64,000 bases of DNA from JAEUMW01 sp963734295 (GTDB lineage Bacteria > Pseudomonadota > Gammaproteobacteria > Burkholderiales > JAEUMW01), in the NCBI GenBank assembly GCA_963734295.1, contig CAVTGS010000014.1:124001-188000 (forward strand), written 5' to 3'. How positions within the stretch are numbered: the stretch's first letter is position 1; each line of letters starts with the position of its first letter. The position numbers and the translations under genes are program-made. The notes under the pieces were generated by a model. It searched no databases. It saw nothing but the letters and a program-made list of their open reading frames with translations, and had not been told where the DNA came from. Of the stretch, positions 35,546-45,190 are shown piece by piece.

Positions 35546-36479
35546 ATGGGTCCCACGGCGAGCGGCAAGACCGCGGTGGCGCTCGCGATCGCGCAGCGCC
35601 TCCCGGTCGAGATTATCAACGTCGATTCGGCGCAGGTATATCGCGGCATGGACATCGGCACCGCGAAGCCGGACGCCCGCACGCGGCGCGAGACACCTCA
35701 TCACCTGATCGACATCCTCGACCCGACCGAGCGTTTTTCCGCGGCGGAGTTCTGCGAGAAGGCAGTCGACTTGATGGCGCGCATCACCGCGGCCGGCCGC
35801 GTGCCGCTGCTCGTGGGCGGCACCATGTTGTATTTCAAGGCGCTGCAGGACGGGCTCGCGGACCTGCCGGAAGCCGATCCGGCGATCCGGCTCGTGATCG
35901 ACACCATGGCGCGGGAGTTGGGCTGGCCGGCGCTGCACGCAGCAGCTCGCGCGCCTCGACCCCGAGACCGCGGAGCGCCTGGACCCGCACGACGCACAGC
36001 GCATTCAGCGCGCGCTGGAAGTGATCCATGCGACCGACCGTCCGTTGTCCGAGCTTCTGCGCGAGCGCAAACCCGAGGGTCTGCCCTACCGTGTCGTCGC
36101 CGCGTCGCTGGAGCCGTCGGACCGCGGCGCGCTGCATGCCCGCATCGCAGAGCGCTTCGAGACCATGCTCGAGCTCGGGCTCATCGGCGAGGTGCGCGAC
36201 CTGCGCGCCCGCTTCGACCTCGATCCCGACCTGCCTTCGATGCGCTGCGTGGGCTATCGGCAGACCTGGGATTACCTCGACGGCAAGCTCTCGCTCGGGG
36301 AACTGCGCGAACGAGGCGTTGCAGCCACGCGACAGTTGGCGAAGCGCCAGCTCACGTGGCTGCGGCCCATGCGGCGCGTGGCGCGCTTCGACGCACTGTC
36401 CCCGAACGTGGCGGCACAGGTGCTCGACCACTTTCGGCGCGCGCTCGAAGAGAGCCATAATTGCCTATTGCGCGATTGA
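35546..36479 (+). CDS. miaA: tRNA dimethylallyltransferase MiaA (one frameshift)
   Basis: MiaA adds dimethylallyl to A37 of tRNAs reading UNN codons. The first frame has the P-loop MGPTASGKTAVALAIAQ, then INVDSAQVYRGMDIGTAKPD, HHLIDILDPTERFSAAEF and LLVGGTMLYFKALQDGLAD. Near 35944 the frame shifts by one base; the second frame continues QLARLDPETAERLDPHDAQR and MRCVGYRQTWDYLDG through TRQLAKRQLTWLR. Total about 310 residues, normal. The true start may lie slightly upstream: a CCCCCC run at about 35526-35531 could hide another base error that would connect to a GTG at 35514. The mutL-miaA order is common in proteobacteria. Confidence 0.9.
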
Positions 36480-36509
36480 AGCGTTCCGGAACAAGACAAG
36501 GAGCCATGC

Positions 36510-37346
36510 GTGAGTGCACGAGGGCTTGAGTACGTGATCGATGGCAACGTCTCCGCGGCGCTGCAGGAGGACGTGGGCAGCGGTGATCTCACCGCCGTCC
36601 TGGTCCCGGCGGACGACACGGCGCGCGCTTCGGTGGTCGTGCGCGAGGCCGCGGTGCTGGCCGGCGCACCCTGGTTCGACGCGGTGTTCCGGCGGCTGAG
36701 TCCCGCCGTGCAGGTGACGTGGCTGCACAAGGACGGCGAGGCGGTGGCGGCCGGCACGACGGTCTGCACCGTCGAAGGTCCTGCCCGCAGCCTGCTAACC
36801 GGTGAGCGCACCGCGCTTAACTTTCTGCAGACGCTGTCGGCGGTCGCGACCACCACGCGCCGCTACGTCGACGCGATCCGCGGCACGCGGGCGATGGTCG
36901 TGGACACGCGCAAGACGCTGCCCGGCTTGCGGCTCGCGCAGAAGTACGCGGTACGCATCGGGGGCGCGCGCAACCATCGCATGGGGTTGTACGACGGCAT
37001 CCTGATCAAGGAGAACCATATCGCGGCGGCGGGCGGCATTCGCCCGGCGCTGGAAGCGGCGACGCAACTGAGCACCAAGGTGCCGGTGCAGATCGAAGTG
37101 GAATCGCTCGCGCAGCTCGAAGAAGCGCTCGGCGCGGGCTCGAAGCTCGTCCTGCTCGACAACTTCAGCCTCGACGACCTGCGCGAAGCGGTGCGGATCA
37201 ACGCCGGCCGCGCCCAGTTGGAAGCGTCGGGCGGCATCGATCTCGACACGCTGCGGGCGGTAGCGGAGACCGGCGTCGATCGCATCTCCGTGGGTGCGCT
37301 CACGAAGGACGTGAAGTCGATCGACCTCTCGATGCGCTTCGGCTGA
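36510..37346 (+). CDS. nadC: Nicotinate-nucleotide pyrophosphorylase (carboxylating) NadC
   Basis: A 278-residue quinolinate phosphoribosyltransferase, which makes nicotinate mononucleotide from quinolinate and PRPP in de novo NAD synthesis. A GTG start at 36510 is supported by AAGGAG at 36498-36503. Signatures include ALQEDVGSGDLTAVLVPAD, TGERTALNFLQTLSAVAT, VVDTRKTLPGLRLAQKYAVR, GGARNHRMGLYDGILIKENH and the C-terminal ASGGIDLDTLRAVAETGVDR. It lies 30 bp after miaA on the same strand. Confidence 0.95.
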   Translation: MSARGLEYVIDGNVSAALQEDVGSGDLTAVLVPADDTARASVVVREAAVLAGAPWFDAVFRRLSPAVQVTWLHKDGEAVAAGTTVCTVEGPARSLLTGERTALNFLQTLSAVATTTRRYVDAIRGTRAMVVDTRKTLPGLRLAQKYAVRIGGARNHRMGLYDGILIKENHIAAAGGIRPALEAATQLSTKVPVQIEVESLAQLEEALGAGSKLVLLDNFSLDDLREAVRINAGRAQLEASGGIDLDTLRAVAETGVDRISVGALTKDVKSIDLSMRFG

Positions 37347-37393
37347 GGGGACGGCGTCAGGCCCGCCGAGGGTGCAAACGCCCGACAGAGATC

Positions 37394-38583
37394 TCAGAGT
37401 TCCGCTTCGCGGAATGTGCGCCAGTCTTCTTCAACCTGGGGAGCCATCTCTTCTGCCAATTCGAGCAGTTCGCGCCGCCAGCGATTCTGTCCTCCGAAAT
37501 CGATGAACTGATCGGCGATCGCCGACCCCTCTCGTCCGCTGGCGCGCAGATGGCTCCATGCGACGAGCTGCCCCAACGTGTGGGCAAGACACCGAAGATC
37601 CTCAATCGTGGCCTGCGAACCGAAGAGGTCGACTTTGTCGGACGTGGGCTGAGCTTCCTTGAGCATGAGCGACCTGCGGCCCACCTGGACCGCCGTAAGA
37701 AATGCGGGCGCGATGGCCTGTGAGCGGCGCTGAATGGCGATGACCCGCTCCGCCTCGCTCTTCCAGTGTGGCTGCGGCAACTTCAGGTAGGGCGCCACTG
37801 CCGGCGTGGACTGGAACTTGAGGTCCAGCAGCACGTTGCCGCCTGGCAATCCGCGCCCCTCGACCAGGATGACGTAGCGATCGAGGCCCAGGCTCCCGGT
37901 TCCGGCTACGCGCCTTGCCACATCAAGCGGCTTGAAGAACTCAGGGCTGGTCTGCTTCCGCGCGAAGTTCTTCATGAATGCCATGATTCGCTCGCAGTCC
38001 GGCTTTGATGCAGCGAGCGCGCGCTTCCCGTCGATGAGTAGCGAGCGGTTCCGCCCCTCATCAGCGTGCGGCCGTCGAGAAACTGCCTCCGGTCGCGATG
38101 ACGAACCTGGTCGAGCAGAGTACGAACCAAGCCCTCGGCCGTTTCGCGCTCCGCCCAGCGCGCCTTGCCGAAGACGAGCGCCTCGGCGTATGCGTCGATC
38201 AGTATCGCCCCGAGCGCCCGCCGCTGCTTGCTGCGAACGCCGAGCGACTCAGCGGCGACGAGGGTGCTCAGCACCAGCCTGAGCATATCCCAGGAGCAAG
38301 GTGCGAGGGCCGCTTCGTCGAAATCGTTGAGGTCGAAATAGACCTGCCGGTTGTCGCCCTTGTAGGTCCCGAAGTTTTCCACGTGAAGGTCACCGGAGAT
38401 CCAGGCCGGCGGCGCTTTCTTGAGCAGAGCGGACCGTGGAAGCTCTTCATAGAACAGATGACAGGTGCCGCGCAGGAAGGCGAGAGGGCTGGTCCTCATC
38501 GCGTGGTACTTGAGCCGCAGGCGCTGGGGGTCGCGCCCACGGTTGAAGGCGACGATTCGCCCCACTACGTTGCGGTCTTTCAT
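37394..38583 (-). CDS. DUF2252 family protein (one frameshift)
   Basis: The first frame (ATG at 38583) has RIVAFNRGRDPQRLRLKYHA, PPAWISGDLHVENFGTYKG and VYFDLNDFDEAALAPCSWD, the conserved DUF2252 core, whose HxEN and DxND residues resemble those of aminoglycoside-phosphotransferase-like kinases. After TLMRGG near 38050 the frame shifts; the second frame continues AFMKNFARKQTSPEFFKPLD, GTGSLGLDRYVILVEGRG and LDLKFQSTPAV. About 395 residues in total. No substrate is known for the family. The stop is 47 bp from the convergent nadC stop. Confidence 0.8.
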
Positions 38584-38697
38584 TGTCCTGCGCTTCCGTG
38601 AATAGAAAGGAGCAGGTCCCCCCCATTGCAGCGCGCTGGTGCGCGGCAGGCTCTGAGGCGGGTTCGCCCCTCCCCGCGGGCTCTGGGAGACGGCCTG

Positions 38698-39126
38698 CTA
38701 AGGCTTCGTGCCAGGCTTTGCGGCGCATACGAATCTGAGCTGAGCTTCTGCCACCGAGTCGGGAACTACAACGCTGAACGAAGCGGGATTCACGTCGAGA
38801 TTGATCTGGCCGACGCTCTTGCCCTTCTCGTCGAGGTAGACGACCTGCGCGACGGCAAACGTCTTTTCTTCGCAATTGTAGAAGGCGAGATGCTTCGACG
38901 CTTTGAAGGTTCTGATGCCGCTGTCGGGAAATCCCGCCTGGTCTTCGGCGTAATTCCAGCGGTCCCATGCTCTCCTCAGTTTGTCCTTCAGGACGATGCC
39001 CTGCGCATCGACGTAGACAGTCGCTTCCTCGATCTTGGTGACCACGTGCCAGTCGGCGGCAAGCGCGGTGTTTGCCAGCATCTGCATTGCCAACAGAAAA
39101 GGGGAGACGATGAGCGCACGATTCAC
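38698..39126 (-). CDS. Exported surface-adhesin-E-like small protein
   Basis: A 142-residue protein. A GTG at 39126 was chosen because AAAGGA lies just upstream and a signal peptide (VNRALIVSPFLLAMQMLA, cleaved after NTALA) follows. The mature part, DWHVVTKIEEATVYVDAQGI, WDRWNYAEDQ, KHLAFYNCEEKTFAVAQVVY and FVCAAK, resembles the surface-adhesin E family of small exported proteins, with two Cys that could form a disulfide. Family assignment is by pattern and moderately sure; function is unknown in most bacteria. Confidence 0.65.
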   Translation of the reverse strand: MNRALIVSPFLLAMQMLANTALAADWHVVTKIEEATVYVDAQGIVLKDKLRRAWDRWNYAEDQAGFPDSGIRTFKASKHLAFYNCEEKTFAVAQVVYLDEKGKSVGQINLDVNPASFSVVVPDSVAEAQLRFVCAAKPGTKP

Positions 39127-39587
39127 AAAAGTCCTTTGATCCGCGGTCACTCCAGCAAAGTATTGTGGCGTAATCGGTGCCGGCCATTCCGCGCACAGAA
39201 GCGCATCCCGCAACCGAGTGAGCCCCCCGAACAATTTCGCAAACGGCAGAACAGACTGAGGTTAGGGAAAGCTATGTCGTCGATATTACGCGCGTACTTC
39301 GACACAGAGGATATCGGCGTCTGCGCCATATTTTAGTCTCGACGCCGGACCAGGTGGCTCCAGGATATGCGGAACCGCAGAGCGGGCACGAAATGATGTT
39401 TCTGCGGTCGATTTTCGGGTGCAGTTCCGGGGCGTTCAGCTGCCGTTCAGGGAGTGACGCGTACAGTTGCGACCAACATTCGCCCAGAGCGTGATCGCGA
39501 TCCGGTGGGATAATCGCGGCGTTGATCGCCACAGCAGACGGGGACGCATTGGGTGCCACCCTCGCGCTCCAGAGGAAGGGGATAACG
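39127..39587. other. Intergenic stretch
   Basis: No gene is firmly supported. On the minus strand a short open frame around 39330-39440 reads PELHPKIDRRNIISCPLCGS, with one CxxC, which may be a decayed zinc-ribbon protein; it has no start context. The last 100 bp probably hold the promoter of the plus-strand gene at 39588. Confidence 0.3.
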
Positions 39588-40025
39588 ATGAAACGCTTTG
39601 CCATGATCGCCGTCGTGACGGCCACAGCCTTGTTGAGTACGTCCGCGCTGGCACACGGCCCGTACCGCGGGGGGTATCCTGCGGGGGGCTGGTACCACGG
39701 AGGTTATCCTGCGGGGGCTTGGTACCGTGGAGGCTACTACGGATACGGTCCTGGCGTCGGCGTCGTCATCGGCGGACCCGTATGGGGCCCCGGGTACTAC
39801 CCGCCCTATTACTACTATCCTCCGTACCCGCCGGCCGTGGTTAGTGTGCCGGCGTCGCCGCCGGTCTACATTGAGCAGGGTCAGCCCGGGCCTGCACCGT
39901 CGAATCAGGCGGGGGCTTGGTACTACTGCCCCGAGTCGAAGGGCTACTATCCCTACGTCAATCAGTGCCCCAGCGGCTGGCAGTCCGTTCCTGCTACACC
40001 TCCGCCGGCAGTACCTGCGAGGTAA
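39588..40025 (+). CDS. Gly/Tyr/Pro-rich exported protein
   Basis: A 145-residue protein with GAGGAAGG before its ATG and a signal peptide MKRFAMIAVVTATALLSTSA ending ALA. The mature part has the repeat GGYPAGGWYHGGYPAGAWYR, a run of Tyr and Pro (YYPPYYYYPPYPP), and ends with WYYCPESKGYYPYVNQCPSG, a two-cysteine motif recurrent in small exported proteobacterial proteins. Function is unknown; a cell-envelope or surface role is inferred from export and composition. Confidence 0.75.
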   Translation: MKRFAMIAVVTATALLSTSALAHGPYRGGYPAGGWYHGGYPAGAWYRGGYYGYGPGVGVVIGGPVWGPGYYPPYYYYPPYPPAVVSVPASPPVYIEQGQPGPAPSNQAGAWYYCPESKGYYPYVNQCPSGWQSVPATPPPAVPAR

Positions 40026-40029
40026 CCAC

Positions 40030-40530
40030 ATGCCCCAGACCGTCAAATGTTTGTCGTGTTTGGCGCTCGCGGTGCTTGCCGGATGCACCACCCTGCCGAC
40101 CGCGCCGAGCATGATGTCGTTGCCAGGTACCGGGAAGAACTTCGATCAATTTCGGTACGACGATGCCGTGTGCCGGCAGTTCGCCTACCAGTCCGTGGGA
40201 GGCACAAGTGCACAGCAGGCGGGTGAGAATGCTGCAGTCACGAGCGCCGTCGTCGGAACGGCCGTGGGTGCGGCGGCCGGCGGCGCTATCGGGGGCGGCA
40301 GCGGTGCCGCGGTCGGTGCAGGCACCGGGCTGATCGTTGGCACGGCGGCGGGCACCGGTTACGCAAGCGGCGCCTATTACGCCGTGCAGCAACGCTACGA
40401 CAACAGTTACCTGCAGTGTATGTACTCGAAAGGAAACCGGATTCCGGTATACGGGCACTTTACCGCCCCGGCTGCAGCCAAGCCGCCGGCGCCCGGGTAC
40501 TACCCGCCGCCGCCCCCGCCGCCCAATTGA
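40030..40530 (+). CDS. Glycine-zipper lipoprotein
   Basis: A 166-residue protein 4 bp after the previous stop. A lipoprotein signal with LAVLAGCTTLP (lipobox LAGC) is followed by FDQFRYDDAVCRQFAYQSVG and a glycine zipper from about residue 75 to 110 (VVGTAVGAAAGGAIGGGSG), then a Pro-rich tail. Glycine zippers of this type insert in or contact membranes. It is probably cotranscribed with the Gly/Tyr-rich gene; both may be envelope stress or structural proteins, which is inference. Confidence 0.8.
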   Translation: MPQTVKCLSCLALAVLAGCTTLPTAPSMMSLPGTGKNFDQFRYDDAVCRQFAYQSVGGTSAQQAGENAAVTSAVVGTAVGAAAGGAIGGGSGAAVGAGTGLIVGTAAGTGYASGAYYAVQQRYDNSYLQCMYSKGNRIPVYGHFTAPAAAKPPAPGYYPPPPPPPN

Positions 40531-40812
40531 CCTGGCCGCCGTTCTCCGGCCGGCGATAGCCGAGGCGACAAGAAGGTTGCGGCGTGATGCTGGCTTTTTC
40601 GCTCGAGGGCACCGGTCATCCTAACGAAGCGACTTCGCAGGAAATAGCACTACTCAACCCCCGCATTATCGGAATGGATTGCTGAGAGCTCTGCGGTCAC
40701 CAGTGGGCGAGGAAAGCAATAGCCAGTCACCGTGCACTTCTCGAGTCGCTAAACCAATCTTGGGCAGAAATCGGCGACTGATGATTTCCATACGGGACCG
40801 TCAGGCGGCTCC

Positions 40813-41676
40813 GTGAGCCTTGGCCGCGCGTTTGGTCCGGTCGACCGGGCCTTGTGCAAGTTGTCGCGAGCGCAGATTCTCATCGTCGCGCTTGTGGCTG
40901 TCGGGGTAGTCGGCGTCCCGGACTACCTCGTTGGCTTCGAAATTTCCCTCTCGGTCTCTATGTGTGCCCTATCGCTATCGCAACCTGGTATGCCGGAAGA
41001 CAGACCGGGACGCTGATCGCGTGGCTCTCAGCACTGTTGGGGCTCGCTGGCGACTTTGGCGCCGGCCATGTCTTTGCACGTCCAGGGCTCATGATTTGGA
41101 ACGGGCTCCTGCACTTTGGATTCTTGCTGGTCATCGTGTATCTCCTGGACAGCCTGCGTAGCCACATGGAAGTTCAACGGGACCTGGCCAGATCAGATCC
41201 TGATCACCGGCATCTTCAATCGTCGTGCTTTCCTGGAGCAACTCCAATTTCGTCTCGATCTCGCGGCACGCGAGGGAAAGCCGATCACTCTGGCATACAT
41301 CGATCTGGACGATTTCAAGCGCATCAATGACCGGAGTGGACACGACGAAGGTGACCGGGTACTTAGGGTCGTCGCGAGCGCACTGACGAAGTCAGTCCGC
41401 CGCACCGACGTGGTTGCCCGCCTTGGCGGGGATGAGTTTGCCCTGCTGATCGCGGCCGCGGATCGAGCCGGTGCGGAGCAGATTATCGCGAAAATGAGGC
41501 ACTCGCTGCTCGAGACGCGCGATTGCGATCAGTCGGTGGTCAGTTGCAGCATCGGTTGCGTAACGTTTCTATCTCCATCGCTCGATGCGGACGATGCAAT
41601 CAGGGCCGCCGATACCCTGATGTACAAGGTCAAGAACCAAGGCAAGAATGCAGTCGCCTTCGAGGTAATTAATTAG
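40813..41676 (+). CDS. Membrane-anchored diguanylate cyclase, GGDEF domain (two frameshifts)
   Basis: Three frames together give about 285 residues. The first (GTG at 40813) has a membrane segment QILIVALVAVGVVGVPDYLV. The second gives CPIAIATWYAGRQTGTLIAW and FLLVIVYLLDSLRSHMEVQR, further membrane segments. The third gives the catalytic domain ITGIFNRRAFLEQLQFRLDL, YIDLDDFKRINDRSGHDEGD and VVARLGGDEFALLIA with an intact GGDEF site and no obvious RxxD inhibitory site. It would make cyclic di-GMP at the inner membrane. Breaks near 40955 and 41190 are single-base, so either recent decay or sequence error. Confidence 0.8.
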
Positions 41677-41790
41677 CAACCTCGTATTTTCATGCGTCGA
41701 AGCTTGCAAGGGCGATCTCTTTCGAGACACGAGAAGTCACGACGGCGCACCTTGTCGCTGTTCAGCCCCACGACGAGGGCCGAAAACCGG

Positions 41791-43107
41791 TTACCGCCCG
41801 CCCAGTGGCAGCGTGAAGAGCGGTTTGGTACCGCCCTTGTCGGTTAGGTTCAGCCGCGCGAGCTCCATCAGGAGCGTGAAGGTCGACTTGGTCTCGAGGT
41901 CCGTCTCGTCGATGTAGAACCAGTAGCCCTTGTACTGGATCGCGACATGCGCGCCGGGCGGCCGCTCGGTTCCAGCACTCGAACGCACGCGAAAGAAGCC
42001 GCCTGTCACGTGCTGCCAATCGAAAGGCCGGCCTGATTCGTCGAGCGTCACCCGCGCGACACCCCGCTCGGCATGCTCCGCTGGCACCTCGACCCCGTGG
42101 GAAACGAAGAACAACCCCTGCAGGAGCGATCGGGTTTCGAGATCGATGTTCGTGACACCCTCTGGCGGGTAGGTGGACGGGAATGGGTTGAGGGCTTCCG
42201 CAGTCACGTCGTATTTCGTTACTCCGCGCTTCAAGCGGAACGTGCGGGTGAACATCTCCATCTCGGTCGTGCCAAGGGCCCGCGGATCGATGAGCAGGAC
42301 GGGCTGCCGGACTTTCTTGTAGAGCGACCACGTCAGCCCGCCCGGGTCGGGACGATACTCGTTGCCATCCTTGGCGGCATCGATCACGTTCGATGCTGTA
42401 ACGGTCGAAGCGGGCACCGGTCCGCCCAGGCTTTCGCTCCGCTCCTCCAGCGCGAACACGATCTGGGCGCGGTCCTGCAGCGCCTGCAGAGCGTTGATCC
42501 CCACGAGGAACTCCGCATAGTCGGGCGCGAGTCTGGGCGTCGGACCGCTGGCGATCTCGGCATTGGGCACCCAGTTGAGGTTCTCCAAGTACAGGCGAAA
42601 TACGGTCGAGACCGGCCACGTGGTCTTGACCAGATAGAGCACGCCGTCGAGGGTGAGCGGCGTGAAGAGCTTCTTGGCGAACTCCGATTCATCGAGCGGC
42701 GTCAGGCTGAAGGTGGGACGATCCGCGCCGCCGATACTGGCTTGGGGTAGCACCGCGGTGTAGGAGCGGTTGGGCTCTGCCCCCGACGCCACGAAGAACG
42801 GCGTCAATTGCAGGCTGTTCAGAAGCTCGAACTGCGCCGCGATGTTCGATATCTGGAGGCTGCTCGGTGTGTCCACGTAACGCAGGCGGACGATGTTCAG
42901 GAGCATCTCCTGCTCGGAGGTGGTCTTCACCACCTCGTTGTACTGCAGCCGGCTCTGCTGCAGCGAGCGCGGACCGATCACGGAGCATCCCGTGGCCAGC
43001 AGGACGGCGAGCAGCGCTCCCGCGACCCGGCGCAGCGCAAGGGCACGCGCGGCACGGCGGCAGCGAGCGGATGAGGGCGTCATCGGGAGCAGGGTTCGAC
43101 GCGACAC
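41791..43107 (-). CDS. Lipoprotein of unknown function
   Basis: A 438-residue protein with a positively charged N-terminus and the lipoprotein signal VAGALLAVLLATGCSVIGPR (lipobox LATGC). The mature part is soluble and includes EMLLNIVRLRYVDTPSSLQI, TFSLTPLDESEFAKKLFTPL and IQYKGYWFYIDETDLETKST. The pattern EQxLLNIVRLRY is one I associate with uncharacterised proteobacterial lipoproteins; no function is known. The start may be a later ATG (MTPSSARC, eight codons in). Confidence 0.75.
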   Translation of the reverse strand: MSRRTLLPMTPSSARCRRAARALALRRVAGALLAVLLATGCSVIGPRSLQQSRLQYNEVVKTTSEQEMLLNIVRLRYVDTPSSLQISNIAAQFELLNSLQLTPFFVASGAEPNRSYTAVLPQASIGGADRPTFSLTPLDESEFAKKLFTPLTLDGVLYLVKTTWPVSTVFRLYLENLNWVPNAEIASGPTPRLAPDYAEFLVGINALQALQDRAQIVFALEERSESLGGPVPASTVTASNVIDAAKDGNEYRPDPGGLTWSLYKKVRQPVLLIDPRALGTTEMEMFTRTFRLKRGVTKYDVTAEALNPFPSTYPPEGVTNIDLETRSLLQGLFFVSHGVEVPAEHAERGVARVTLDESGRPFDWQHVTGGFFRVRSSAGTERPPGAHVAIQYKGYWFYIDETDLETKSTFTLLMELARLNLTDKGGTKPLFTLPLGGR

Positions 43108-43133
43108 GGTAGCGGGACTGGATTTCGTTTATG

Positions 43134-43763
43134 TTACAGCGCGGCCGGTTTGCGCGCGACGAGGTCGACCAGGGCGGAGCGGCCGACGTGCTTGGTCCCC
43201 TCCTCCAGCCAGTCCTCGCGTTCTTCGAGCACGAGGATCTCGAAATCGCGGAAGGCTTCGTCGAGCATCTCGCGCGTGTAGAGGTGATCGACGTGCGGTG
43301 GTCCGCCCGTTCCGTATTCGATCTGGCGGACACCATATCCCTCCAGAATGATGAGACCCCCGGGCTCGAGCGCGCGGCGGATGCGAGCGAAAAGCCGTGC
43401 GCGTTCCGCGGGCGAGGCGAACTGGATGAAGATCGCTGCGATCACGTCGTAGCGCGCCGCCGGCCAGCGCCATTCGCGCACGTCGGCCACTTCGAAGCGC
43501 ACTTCCACGCCGCGATCGGCGGCGAGCCGACGGGCCTTCTCGACCGCGCGGGGGGAGATTTCCACCGCGTCGACCGTGAGACCTTGCAGGGCGAGCCAGA
43601 CGCTGTTGCGGCCCTCGCCGTCGGCGACGCTCAGCGCACGAGCGCCGGGCCGCAGCCGATGCGACTGGGAAGCGAGAAAGCGGTTCGGCTCGGTGCCGAA
43701 GATGTACTCGTCCGTGTCGAAGCGACCCTCCCAGACTTCGCGCGCATCGTCGAAATCCGGCAT
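43134..43763 (-). CDS. SAM-dependent methyltransferase, class I
   Basis: A 209-residue Rossmann-fold methyltransferase. Motif I is degenerate: ARALSVADGEGRNSVWLALQ (the acidic AdoMet loop DGEGRNS), followed by VDAVEISPRAVEKARRLAAD and the post-motif VADVREWRWPAARYDVIAA. The N-terminal WEGRFDTDEYIFGTEPNRFL resembles TehB/thiopurine-type small-molecule methyltransferases. The substrate is unknown. Its start is 3 bp from the thrC stop on the same strand. Confidence 0.85.
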   Translation of the reverse strand: MPDFDDAREVWEGRFDTDEYIFGTEPNRFLASQSHRLRPGARALSVADGEGRNSVWLALQGLTVDAVEISPRAVEKARRLAADRGVEVRFEVADVREWRWPAARYDVIAAIFIQFASPAERARLFARIRRALEPGGLIILEGYGVRQIEYGTGGPPHVDHLYTREMLDEAFRDFEILVLEEREDWLEEGTKHVGRSALVDLVARKPAAL

Positions 43764-43766
43764 GCG

Positions 43767-45179
43767 TCAGCCGCAGACGCGGTCCCCGATGTAGCGCTTG
43801 ATCGACTCGGCGTCTGGCTCCATCGTGTCGAAGCGCAGGGGCTTATGTTCGATGTCTGCGTACGCGGCCGGGCGCTCCGGATCGCGCCCCAGAGCCTCGC
43901 GGATGGTCTCCGCGAACTTGGCAGGCTGCGCGGTCTCGAGGCAGACCAGGGGGATCGCCGGGTCGCGATGCGCGAGGCCCGCCTTGATGCCGTCCGCCGT
44001 GTGCGTATCGACCATCACGCCATAGCGCTCGTAGACGTAGCGGATCGTCGCCAGCCGATCCCGATGGGAGCTTTTCGCCGAAACGAAGCCGAAGTCCGCC
44101 ACCTTCTCGAAATAGGGTGTGGCGGCCAGATCGAACTCGCCGCCGCGGTCGACGTGCGCCCACAGATCCGCCACCACGCGTGGATCGCGGCCGACGAGGT
44201 CGTAGACGAAGCGCTCGAAGTTCGACGCCTTCGAGATGTCCATCGACGGGCTCGTGGTCTGCACCACGTCCCGCGACGCCCGCACGCGGTAGCGTCCGGT
44301 CCGGAAGAATTCATCCAGCACGTCGTTCTCGTTCGTGGCGACGATGAGCTGCGCGATCGGCAGCCCCATCATCCGCGCCACGTGGCCGGCGCAGACGTTG
44401 CCGAAATTGCCCGACGGCACGGCGAAGGCGACCTGCTCGTCGTTCGACGACGTGACCGCGAAATACGCCTTGAAGTAATACACCACCTGGGCCACGAGCC
44501 GCGCCCAGTTGATGGAGTTGACGGTACCGATATGGTGCCGCGCCTTGAACGCGAGGTCGTTCGACACGGCCTTCACCATGTCCTGGCAGTCGTCGAACAC
44601 GCCGCGCACGGCGATGTTGAAGATGTTGGCGTCCTGCAGCGAATACATCTGCGCGGTCTGGAACGGGCTCATCTTGCCTGCCGGCGACAGCATGAAGACG
44701 CGCACCCCGCGCTTGCCCTTCATCGCATACTCCGCCGCCGAGCCCGTGTCGCCGGAGGTGGCGCCGAGGATGTTCAGCTCCTCGCCGCGCTTGCCCAGCA
44801 CGTATTCGAAGAGCGTGCCGAGCAACTGCATCGCGATGTCCTTGAACGCGAGGGTTGGCCCGTTGGACAGGTGCAACAGGTGCAGGCCGGGCTCCAGCGT
44901 ACTGACCGGCGTGATCGCCTCCGACCCGAAGGCTTCCGCCGTGTACGTGCGATTCAGGATGTCGCGCAGATCCTGGGCGGGAATATCGTCGATGAACCGG
45001 GAAAGGATCTCGAAGGCGAGCTCGCGATAACCGAGCGGGCGCCAGGCCGCGAGGTCGACAGGCGTCACCCGCGGATAGCGTTCGGGCATCGCGAGACCGC
45101 CGTCGGGGGCGAGACCGCCGAGGAGAACGTCGGTGAAGGGCGTGGGCGGCATGCCGCCGCGGGTGGAGATGTACTTCAA
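43767..45179 (-). CDS. thrC: Threonine synthase
   Basis: A 470-residue PLP enzyme (fold type II) converting O-phosphohomoserine to threonine. Features are MKYISTRGGMPPTPFTDVLL at the N-terminus, the PLP lysine in SNGPTLAFKDIAMQLLG, the phosphate loop LGATSGDTGSAAEYAMKGK, VNSINWARLVAQVVYYFKAY and VPSGNFGNVCAGHVARMMGL. Length fits the longer proteobacterial form. It follows hom by 11 bp, giving a hom-thrC pair typical of Betaproteobacteria. Confidence 0.95.
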   Translation of the reverse strand: MKYISTRGGMPPTPFTDVLLGGLAPDGGLAMPERYPRVTPVDLAAWRPLGYRELAFEILSRFIDDIPAQDLRDILNRTYTAEAFGSEAITPVSTLEPGLHLLHLSNGPTLAFKDIAMQLLGTLFEYVLGKRGEELNILGATSGDTGSAAEYAMKGKRGVRVFMLSPAGKMSPFQTAQMYSLQDANIFNIAVRGVFDDCQDMVKAVSNDLAFKARHHIGTVNSINWARLVAQVVYYFKAYFAVTSSNDEQVAFAVPSGNFGNVCAGHVARMMGLPIAQLIVATNENDVLDEFFRTGRYRVRASRDVVQTTSPSMDISKASNFERFVYDLVGRDPRVVADLWAHVDRGGEFDLAATPYFEKVADFGFVSAKSSHRDRLATIRYVYERYGVMVDTHTADGIKAGLAHRDPAIPLVCLETAQPAKFAETIREALGRDPERPAAYADIEHKPLRFDTMEPDAESIKRYIGDRVCG

Positions 45180-45190
45180 GCTGGGGGACG

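Noticed and set aside
39272..39625. Minus-strand 117-codon frame with one CxxC
   Set aside because: Only a 30-residue part looks protein-like, only one CxxC is present, and the frame overlaps the start of the plus-strand exported protein gene. It is mentioned only as a possible remnant.
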